Below, piece by piece: positions 1 to 5,798 of a stretch of 6,231 nt of DNA. The position numbers and the translations under genes are program-made. Where the stretch lies: assembly GCA_020853155.1 (NCBI GenBank), contig JADYZL010000072.1:1-6231 (forward strand), written 5' to 3'. How positions within the stretch are numbered: position 1 is the first letter of the stretch; every line of letters starts with the position of its first letter. A model generated the notes under the pieces. The model was given only the letters and a program-made list of their open reading frames with translations. It ran no database searches and was not told the origin of the DNA. The stretch comes from Bryobacterales bacterium. Lineage in GTDB: Bacteria > Acidobacteriota > Terriglobia > Bryobacterales > Bryobacteraceae.

Positions 1-1754
1 AAAAGGTGGCCAATTACCCCGGCGTGACGGTGGATTATCACGTGGGGCAAATGATTCTCAATAGCAAGACGCTCGACGTGGTGGACCTGCCGGGCGTTTA
101 TAGCCTCACTCCGCGCAGTGAAGACGAGCAGGTGACGCATAACATCCTGCACGGGCAGACGGATGGGATGCGCAAGCCGGATGCCGTTCTGTTGATCCTC
201 GACGCCACCAACCTGAGCCGCCACCTGATGCTGGCCGCGCCGATTCTGGCAATGGGCATTCCGACGCTGATCCTGCTGAATATGGCGGATGAGTTACGGC
301 GTCGCGGCGGGGACGTGGATACGGAAGCGCTGGCGAACCAATTGGGCGCCCCGGTGGCGCGAATCAGCGCGGCGAGCGGCGAGGGTCTCGAAATGATCCG
401 CAGCTTTCTCGCGGGCACGGTGGCGCTGCCGCGGCCGGTGGAGCTGCCCATATTGCAGAACGTGCCGGCTTGCCGCGAATGGGCGGGCAGCATGTCCCGC
501 GCGGCGGGGTACCAGAGCCCCAACGCGCCGATCTGGACGCAGCGGCTCGACGCGGTCTTTCTGCACCCCATCGCCGGGCCGCTGATCTTTCTTGTGGTGA
601 TGGTGCTCGTTTTCCAGAGTATCTTCGTGGTGGCCCAACCGCTGATGGATGGCGTGGAAGCGCTGATCGCCTCCTCGGGGGAACTGGTGCGGTCTTTGCT
701 GCCGAACGTATGGCTACAATCCCTGGTGGTGGACGGCGTTTGGAGCGGCGTGGGCAGCGTCGTCGTATTCCTGCCGCAGATTCTGATTCTCTTCGCGTTC
801 ATCGGCATTCTTGAAGATTCCGGCTATTTAGCGCGCGCCGCCGTGATCTCAGACCGCACCATGGCCCGGGTGGGTTTGCAGGGGAAGAGTTTCATCCCCT
901 TGCTCTCCGCCTATGCGTGCGCGATTCCCGCCATCATGGCGACGCGCACCATCGAGAGCAAGCGGGACCGGATGGCCACGATTCTGATCGCGCCATTCAT
1001 GACCTGCTCGGCGCGGTTGCCCGTCTACACCCTGATCATCGCGGCGTTTTTGCCGGAGCGGGAAATTCTGGGCAAGTTCCTGGGGATCCGGGCGCTGGCC
1101 TTGATGGGCCTGTATCTGCTCGGATTCCTGGCCGCCGTGGGCACCGCCTGGGTGTTGCAAAGCTCGGTGCTCAAGGCGAAGCGGCAGCCATTCGTGATGG
1201 AACTGCCCACCTACCGGTGGCCCACGCTGCGATCCATCGGCCTGCGGCTGCTTGACCGCTCGAAGGTGTTTCTGCGCCGCGCGGGAACGGTGATTCTGGC
1301 CGTTTCGATCGGGCTGTGGGCGCTCGCAAGCCTACCCCTGGTCGATGGCCACGCGCCGCCGATCGAAGACAGCCTTGCGGGCACGCTGGGGCGCACGGTG
1401 GAACCGGTCATCCGGCCTCTCGGCTTCGACTGGCGCATCGGCATCGGGCTGGTAACGTCCCTCGCGGCGCGGGAGGTGATCATCGGCACGCTCGGCACCA
1501 TCTATGGCATCGAGGGGGGCGACGAATCCAGCCTCGGTCTACAGGAGGCGTTGCGCCAGAATCTAGACCTGCCGGGAGCGATCGCGCTACTCGTCTTCTT
1601 CGCGTTCGCCATGCAGTGCCTCTCCACGCTGGCGGTGGTGCGCCGCGAAACCGGGGGCTGGAAATTTCCCGCCTATATGTTCGGCTATATGACGGCGCTG
1701 GCGTTCGTCTCCGCCTATCTGGCGAACCACATCACGCGCTTTCTGATGAGTTGA
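1..1754 (+). CDS. feoB: Ferrous iron transport protein B (FeoB), 5'-truncated by the window edge
   Basis: FeoB is the inner-membrane Fe(II) importer, with an N-terminal G-protein domain and a C-terminal helical permease. The reading frame is open from the first base (first whole codon at base 3; 583 residues visible), so the GTG at base 6 is an internal Val, not the start. Counting that Val as residue 1, G2 is in NYPGVTVD (Thr8), G3 is DLPG (27-30), G4 is NMAD (92-95) and G5 is SAAS (121-124). The P-loop (G1) lies upstream, so perhaps 35-45 residues are missing. The permease starts near residue 185 and holds the family signatures GILEDSGYLARAAV (267-280), SFIPLLSAYACAIPAIMATR (295-314), a CSARLPVY segment (334-341), AAREVIIGTLG (487-497) and MQCLSTLAVVRRETG (536-550). 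About eight hydrophobic segments are visible. The putative gate reads ACAIP where Escherichia-type proteins have GCNVP; Cys305 is kept. No feoA or feoC is visible downstream; feoA, if present, would be upstream. The 3' end overlaps the convergent small gene by 23 bp. The identification is very secure. Confidence 0.97.
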   Translation, partial: KVANYPGVTVDYHVGQMILNSKTLDVVDLPGVYSLTPRSEDEQVTHNILHGQTDGMRKPDAVLLILDATNLSRHLMLAAPILAMGIPTLILLNMADELRRRGGDVDTEALANQLGAPVARISAASGEGLEMIRSFLAGTVALPRPVELPILQNVPACREWAGSMSRAAGYQSPNAPIWTQRLDAVFLHPIAGPLIFLVVMVLVFQSIFVVAQPLMDGVEALIASSGELVRSLLPNVWLQSLVVDGVWSGVGSVVVFLPQILILFAFIGILEDSGYLARAAVISDRTMARVGLQGKSFIPLLSAYACAIPAIMATRTIESKRDRMATILIAPFMTCSARLPVYTLIIAAFLPEREILGKFLGIRALALMGLYLLGFLAAVGTAWVLQSSVLKAKRQPFVMELPTYRWPTLRSIGLRLLDRSKVFLRRAGTVILAVSIGLWALASLPLVDGHAPPIEDSLAGTLGRTVEPVIRPLGFDWRIGIGLVTSLAAREVIIGTLGTIYGIEGGDESSLGLQEALRQNLDLPGAIALLVFFAFAMQCLSTLAVVRRETGGWKFPAYMFGYMTALAFVSAYLANHITRFLMS

Positions 1755-2109
1755 GCGGCCGCTCATAGCTCAGGTCGATGACGAGCCGGTCGTCCGTGGC
1801 CTCGCACACATCGACGGACCAGTCTTCGTCCAGCTTTTCAAGGCGGTCAAGCGCGTCCGCGGTTTCACCGGAGGCCTCGATGAGGATGAAGAGCTTCTCC
1901 GCGGCCGGCGAGCCATCCTCGCCTTCGTCGTGCTCCACGACGAGCCGCAAATTCGACTTCGGGAAATGCTTCGCGATCCGCGCCTCGCTCTGCTCCACAT
2001 AGGGCAGCAAGTCCGGATTCGCGCGGAGGAAGCCTTCGACCGTGGGAGGATCTTCACACCGGTAGATCCAATGGAGTTCCCGAATGCGTTCACCGGTTTC
2101 GTCCGTCAT
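1732..2109 (-). CDS. Small acidic conserved hypothetical protein (125 aa), second gene of the GH88 unit
   Basis: I cannot assign a function. The protein is 125 residues, soluble and strongly acidic (about 31 Asp/Glu against 13 Lys/Arg), with no signal peptide or membrane segment. The order of segments is: an N-terminal helix; VEGFLRANPDLLPYVEQ (24-40); IAKHFPKSNLRLVVEHD (45-61), probably helix then strand; EKLFILIEA (71-79), a strand; ADALDRLEKLDEDWSVD (84-100); and RLVIDLSYE (108-116), a final strand. From memory this resembles a family of short uncharacterised proteins common in cyanobacteria, with a pattern like FLxxNP...I..FP...L.V..D...L.I.I......EAL..LD.FD..WW. That match is recollection, not a search. 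I chose the ATG at 2109 because the frame upstream of it is only an out-of-frame reading of the GH88 gene and because a GGAAGGGA sequence lies 12 nt before it. It starts 4 bases after the GH88 stop, so co-transcription and probably coupled translation are likely. Its last 23 bp overlap feoB. Confidence 0.8.
   Translation of the reverse strand: MTDETGERIRELHWIYRCEDPPTVEGFLRANPDLLPYVEQSEARIAKHFPKSNLRLVVEHDEGEDGSPAAEKLFILIEASGETADALDRLEKLDEDWSVDVCEATDDRLVIDLSYERPLNSSESA
1752..1765. repeat. Perfect 14-nt palindrome at the feoB stop codon
   Basis: TGAGCGGCCGCTCA is a perfect palindrome. Its first three bases are the feoB TGA stop. On the minus strand it lies within the coding sequence of the small acidic gene, covering the Tyr-Glu-Arg-Pro-Leu-Asn codons near the C-terminus. 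It could fold as a 5-bp stem with a GGCC loop on either strand. There is no T run after it on either side, so it is not a standard intrinsic terminator. Chance in GC-rich DNA is possible. Confidence 0.6.
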
Positions 2110-2113
2110 GGGA

Positions 2114-3247
2114 TCAGGCGTTCCCTTCCAGGCTGCGTATCGCGTCATCGAGCGCTTCGACAAAGAAATACTCCCCCCAGATGACGCTCTCGCCCACGCC
2201 CAATTTCTGGCGCATGTGGTAGACCCCATTCCTGAGGATCCCTTCATAGCCTTCTTCGGTCCCCAGATGCTTTTCACACAAGGAACGAAGGATGCGGCGG
2301 GCAACCTGATCGTAGAACTGGCCTTTGGTCAGATCCGGCACGACGTGGGAGAGTTTGAAGAAGCCGGATGCCGCGATGGCCGCGGCGGACGTATCCAACT
2401 CCACTCCGTTGGTTGCGGGCGCGTCGAAATCCCAGGGGGGAACGCCATCGGCGGGAGAGTTTTGCACGTAGAAATCGGCGGCGGCTTCCGCGGTGGATAG
2501 GAGGCGGGCGTCGCCGCAGAACTCGTAAGCATTCGTGAAGCCGTAGAGGGACCAGGCGAGCCCGCGGCTCCAGCAGGAATCGGCCCGGTAGCCCTGCTGG
2601 GTGCTCTGCGCCACGAATGCGCCCGTCTCAACGTCGAACAGCGCCCCTTGCCCGACGGAGCCATCGCCGCGCACGAGCGTACGCCGAATCGTCAGGCACG
2701 TGTTCATCGCGACCTCCATCAACTCCGGGCTGCTGGCTTCGAGGGCTGCATGGAAGATGAGGCCGACGTTCATCATCATGTCGATGAAGGTGCTGTCGTT
2801 GGCGATGAAGGAGGCCATGTACTTGCCGGTGGGCTGATAGCGGCCGGCGAGGGTGCGACCCGCTTCGAGGAGCACGTCGCGCAGGGCGCTCTCTCCGGTG
2901 ATTTCATGCCAGCGGTAGAAGGTGGACATGAAGATCAGGCCGAGGTCGTGGACGTCGCCGTCGAATTTCCTGGGCTCGAGCGGCTTGGTGTAATGAACGG
3001 CCTGGTCGTGCCACCACGAAGCCGCATCGGCATCGGTCTCCGCGGCGGCGAAGATCCACATCATGCCTGGCAGGAACCCGTCGCACCAATACGTCCACGG
3101 GGGGAGATCGTGGCACCACTTGCCGTTCTCCGTAAACATGGGGTAGAAGCCGGGCTCCCGTTCCACAAGCGCGCGCACACGCGCCTTGGCGAGACGGAAT
3201 GTCGCCCGGAACATCTGCTGATCGTGGATGGAGCTCAGATCGATCAT
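2114..3247 (-). CDS. GH88-family unsaturated glucuronyl hydrolase (d-4,5-unsaturated beta-glucuronidase)
   Basis: Enzymes of this family release the 4,5-unsaturated uronic acid left at the non-reducing end of oligosaccharides by polysaccharide lyases, by hydrating the double bond. The 377-residue length is that of the Bacillus UGL enzyme. The (alpha/alpha)6-barrel signatures appear in order: WTYWCDGFLPGMMW (51-64), HDLGLIFMSTF (100-110, with Asp101 matching the first active-site Asp), FIDMMMNVGLIFHAA (154-168, with Asp156 matching the catalytic general acid/base), GYRADSCWSRGLAWSLYGF (219-237), LDTSAAAIAASGF (284-296) and IWGEYFFVEAL (356-366). The residue matches are by motif comparison, not structure. 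There is no signal peptide, so it should work in the cytoplasm on imported disaccharides. The ATG at 3247 is preferred because the alternative, Met12, has no better ribosome site; GGGAAAG sits 13 nt upstream of the ATG, a weak match. It is divergent from the membrane protein gene and followed after 4 bp by the small acidic gene. GH105 (rhamnogalacturonyl hydrolase) is the main alternative, but the motifs fit GH88 better. No lyase or transporter is visible to show the substrate. Confidence 0.9.
   Translation of the reverse strand: MIDLSSIHDQQMFRATFRLAKARVRALVEREPGFYPMFTENGKWCHDLPPWTYWCDGFLPGMMWIFAAAETDADAASWWHDQAVHYTKPLEPRKFDGDVHDLGLIFMSTFYRWHEITGESALRDVLLEAGRTLAGRYQPTGKYMASFIANDSTFIDMMMNVGLIFHAALEASSPELMEVAMNTCLTIRRTLVRGDGSVGQGALFDVETGAFVAQSTQQGYRADSCWSRGLAWSLYGFTNAYEFCGDARLLSTAEAAADFYVQNSPADGVPPWDFDAPATNGVELDTSAAAIAASGFFKLSHVVPDLTKGQFYDQVARRILRSLCEKHLGTEEGYEGILRNGVYHMRQKLGVGESVIWGEYFFVEALDDAIRSLEGNA
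2122..2129 (-). promoter_or_regulatory. Probable ribosome binding site of the small acidic gene
   Basis: The minus strand reads GGAAGGGA inside the last codons of the GH88 gene, 12 nt upstream of the ATG at 2109. The spacing is a little long, but it is the only purine-rich run near that start. It supports the 125-residue reading over the longer upstream extension of the same frame, and it fits translation coupled to the preceding gene. Confidence 0.45.
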
Positions 3248-3299
3248 GGCCTGGTTACAACTTTCCCGCGAACACGCCTGCCGGCCTCGCGGATGGGCC

Positions 3300-3322
3300 G
3301 GATGCCCGGCGGGGCCGCATCC
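3300..3322. repeat. 6-bp inverted repeat in the divergent promoter region
   Basis: GGATGC (3300-3305) and GCATCC (3317-3322) are perfect inverted arms separated by 11 bp. A competing hairpin, GCCGG-ATGC-CCGGC (3297-3310), shares part of it. The centre-to-centre distance of 17 bp would suit a dimeric regulator, but the region is very GC-rich and such arms arise by chance. Confidence 0.25.
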
Positions 3323-3395
3323 AGCGTATCACTAACAGGAGAAGGGGCCTGGACGGCTTGGACGCAACTTGTCGCGGCGACGCGGCCGTCTGCCG

Positions 3396-3401
3396 TATGC
3401 T
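3396..3401 (+). promoter_or_regulatory. Possible -10 box for the membrane protein gene
   Basis: TATGCT lies 9 nt before the ATG at 3411. If it is a -10 element, transcription would begin at or just before the ATG, giving a leaderless or nearly leaderless message. That would explain why no good ribosome site precedes the ATG. The best -35-like sequence, TTGTCG at 3369-3374, is 21 bp away, which is too far for a standard sigma-70 promoter. This is a tentative call. Confidence 0.2.
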
Positions 3402-3410
3402 GGTAGCTTG

Positions 3411-5798
3411 ATGCCGTTCGATTCCGCCTGCCGCCACCGGGACTGGCCCCGCATCTATCTCGGTGTTTTCTTCACAACCCTCGCCACTTTGATTCTGGAA
3501 CTGGCGCTCACCCGCCTGTTTTCCGTGGTCTTCTACTACCACTTCGCGTTCCTGGCGATTTCCATCGCGATGTTCGGCCTGGGCGCGGGCGGCTTGTTCA
3601 GCTACACGCTGGCGCGGCTGCCGGGGAGTTTTCAGAACAAGGCGGCGGCTCTTCTGCTGGCGAATGCCTTTGTCGTTCCCCTGGCCCTGTGGCTGCTGGT
3701 TTCGGTGAAAACGGAGCCGGGCGTCGCGATGCTCGCGGGGGTCTTCTTTCTTTCCGCGGTTCCCTTCTTTCTGGCGGGCGCGGCGCTCTCCCTGGTGATC
3801 AGCGAAACCATCGAGAAGGTGGACCGCGTTTACTTCCACGACTTGCTTGGGGCGGCTGCGGGCTGCCTGCTGCTGGTGCCTTTCCTGAACAGCTTCGGCG
3901 GCCCGAACGCGGTGATCGCCGCGGGAGTGATCTATGCGGTGGCCGCATCGCTCTGGTATTCCGCCCGGCGCCGCACCGCAATGCGCGCCGTGGGAGTGGG
4001 CGCCGCCCTGCTGCTGGTGGGCTTGATGGTGGTGAACGGCAAGACACGCTGGATGGACCTGCATTATGCCAAGGGCCATGACCTGAGCCATGAAATCTAC
4101 GTGAAGTGGAACAGCCTCTCCCGCGTGGCGCTGCGGCAGGCGCCGGGCCAGTGGCAGCCCGATATCGTCATCGATGGCGATGCGGCGACGGGAATCCCGC
4201 CCTATGACCTAGACCATCTCAGCGCCAAGGACCGGCAGGATCTGCTGAGCATGGGCCCCGGGTTCGTCTACAACCTGCGGCCCGGGGCCAAGACGCTCGT
4301 GATCGGCGCCGGCGGGGGATGGGATATGGCGCGCGCGATCGCCTCCGGCAGCAAGGATGTGACGGGCGTGGAGATCAACCCCGCCATCGCCAACACGATC
4401 ATGCGGGAGCGGTTCCCCGATCTCTCCCGGCGCATCTATTTTCGCCCGGAAGTGAAGATCGAGGTGGAGGACGGGCGGGCGTTCGTGCGGCGCAACAACG
4501 ATCTGTTCGGGGTAATTCAGCTCACGCTGGTGGATACGTGGGCCTCCACGGCCGCGGGCGCGTTCGCGCTTTCGGAGAACAACCTATACACGACCGACGC
4601 ATTCGAGGATTACCTGCGCTCCCTCCGCCCCGATGGGCTGCTCTCCATCACGCGCTGGGGGTTTGAGAAACCGCGCGAGAGTTTGCGGCTGCTGGCGCTG
4701 GCGCGCGTGGCGCTGGCGCGACTGGGGAGCGACGATGTGGCACGACACGTTCTGGTGCTGCGAGAGAATAGCCGCCTGCTGCTCGGCTGGGGCGCGCTCG
4801 ATACCGTGATTATTTCCCGGCAGCCCTTCGACGAAGCACAAGTGGCGAAGGCGGAAGCCATCGCGCGCGAACGGGGCCTCGGAGCGATCTACCTGCCCGG
4901 GCGGCCGGGAGACACGGCTTTCCACCGGTATCTCGAAACGTCCGACCCTCAGGAGTTCTACCGGAACTACGCGTTCGATGTATCTCCCGTGGGCGACAAC
5001 CGGCCTTTCTTCTTCTATACGGTGCAGCCGCGCGATTTGTGGAAGCTGGTGACGGCGATTGGCCGCGATAGCGCGGATTTCAACGTGAACCGCGCGGTGC
5101 CCACGCTCCTCGGGCTGTTCGCCGTGAGCATCCTGGCGATGCTGCTGATTCTGCTGCTGCCGCCGCTTGTGCTCAAGAATGCGCTGCCGAAGGAGCGCGG
5201 CCTGCGGCTGTTTCTGGGCTATTTCGTACTCATCGGGATGGGCTACATTCTCACGCAAGTGGCCGCCATCCAGAACTTCGTGCTGTTGCTGGGGCACCCG
5301 GTTTACTCGCTCACGGTAATTATCTTCTCCATGCTGGTGTTCAGCGGGCTGGGCGCATTTTTCAGCAAGCGCATCACCGGAGGCGAGACCGGCAAGCTTC
5401 GAAAACTGGCGATGCTGGTGGCGCTGGAAATCGCCGTGCTGGCGGTGATCGCCACGCCGCTGAGCGCGATCGCCGTCTCCTGGCCGTTCCCGCTGAAGGT
5501 GCTGCTGACGGTGGCGCTGGTGGGGACGCCCGCCTTCACGATGGGCGTTCCGTTCCCGATGGGCTTGCAGTTGCTCGAAGGCTGGAGCGCGCCCACCGTC
5601 CGCTGGGCCTGGGCGTTGAATGCCGCCGCAAGCGTACTGGGGTCCGTGAGCGCGATCGTTCTGGCGATTTCCTTCGGCCTCCGGGAGACGCTGCTGGTGG
5701 GTGGACTCTGCTATTTGCTCGCGGCGGCGCTGGTGAGCCTCGTACCGCAGACGGCATCCTCGCCAGGCAAGCGCGACGCTATCGAACCGGCGGCGTAG
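3411..5798 (+). CDS. Large polytopic membrane protein with a spermidine-synthase-like methyltransferase-fold domain
   Basis: The 795-residue protein has three parts. Residues about 13-210 contain some six or seven hydrophobic segments. Residues about 215-555 form a soluble Rossmann-type domain. Residues about 563-780 add about seven more helices, ending in a conserved-looking block (FTMGVPFPMGLQLL, 709-722; WAWALNAAASVLGSV, 732-746). The soluble domain has a nucleotide-binding loop, LVIGAGGGWD (296-305), an acidic residue after the second strand (VEINP, Glu321) and VEDGRAFV (352-359), all as in SpeE-like enzymes and SAM-dependent methyltransferases. Where true spermidine synthases have a D-S/T-x-D motif, this protein reads LVDTWASTAAGAFALSENN (373-391), so only Asp375 of the Asp pair remains. 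I chose ATG 3411; an in-frame TTG at 3369 would add 14 residues rich in Arg and lacks a ribosome site at proper distance. The 3' end overlaps the convergent hydrolase gene by 20 bp. Fold assignment is secure. Substrate and reaction are unknown; calling it spermidine synthase would overstate the evidence. Confidence 0.88.
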   Translation: MPFDSACRHRDWPRIYLGVFFTTLATLILELALTRLFSVVFYYHFAFLAISIAMFGLGAGGLFSYTLARLPGSFQNKAAALLLANAFVVPLALWLLVSVKTEPGVAMLAGVFFLSAVPFFLAGAALSLVISETIEKVDRVYFHDLLGAAAGCLLLVPFLNSFGGPNAVIAAGVIYAVAASLWYSARRRTAMRAVGVGAALLLVGLMVVNGKTRWMDLHYAKGHDLSHEIYVKWNSLSRVALRQAPGQWQPDIVIDGDAATGIPPYDLDHLSAKDRQDLLSMGPGFVYNLRPGAKTLVIGAGGGWDMARAIASGSKDVTGVEINPAIANTIMRERFPDLSRRIYFRPEVKIEVEDGRAFVRRNNDLFGVIQLTLVDTWASTAAGAFALSENNLYTTDAFEDYLRSLRPDGLLSITRWGFEKPRESLRLLALARVALARLGSDDVARHVLVLRENSRLLLGWGALDTVIISRQPFDEAQVAKAEAIARERGLGAIYLPGRPGDTAFHRYLETSDPQEFYRNYAFDVSPVGDNRPFFFYTVQPRDLWKLVTAIGRDSADFNVNRAVPTLLGLFAVSILAMLLILLLPPLVLKNALPKERGLRLFLGYFVLIGMGYILTQVAAIQNFVLLLGHPVYSLTVIIFSMLVFSGLGAFFSKRITGGETGKLRKLAMLVALEIAVLAVIATPLSAIAVSWPFPLKVLLTVALVGTPAFTMGVPFPMGLQLLEGWSAPTVRWAWALNAAASVLGSVSAIVLAISFGLRETLLVGGLCYLLAAALVSLVPQTASSPGKRDAIEPAA

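Larger units (their letters stand above)
3248..3410. other. Divergent intergenic region between the GH88 gene and the membrane protein gene
   Basis: These 163 bp should hold the start signals for both divergent genes. I see no convincing paired -35/-10 promoter in either direction. Visible items are an inverted repeat (3300-3322), a purine-rich AGGAGAAGGGG run on the plus strand (3337-3347) that looks like a ribosome site but has no start codon at proper distance, and a TATGCT box (3396-3401) close to the downstream ATG. The frame of the downstream gene is open from 3336 after a TAA at 3333-3335, so no further N-terminal extension is possible. No small ORF of note was found. Confidence 0.7.

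Noticed and set aside
6..8. GTG as the start codon of feoB
   Set aside because: The frame is open upstream, and the residues here belong to the switch I region of the G domain, which needs a P-loop before it.
2110..2304. N-terminal extension of the small acidic protein by 65 residues
   Set aside because: The extension is the GH88 coding sequence read out of frame, is low in complexity (Ser, Lys, Gly, Trp) and is unlike the rest of the protein. The ATG at 2109 has its own ribosome site.
2648..3406. 252-residue open frame on the plus strand opposite the GH88 gene
   Set aside because: The GH88 protein on the other strand carries all family motifs; this frame has none.
3255..4091. 278-residue open frame on the minus strand across the divergent region and the start of the membrane protein gene
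   Set aside because: Its composition (runs of His, Gln, Arg and Gly) and lack of motifs mark it as an antisense shadow; it would also cover the likely promoter region.
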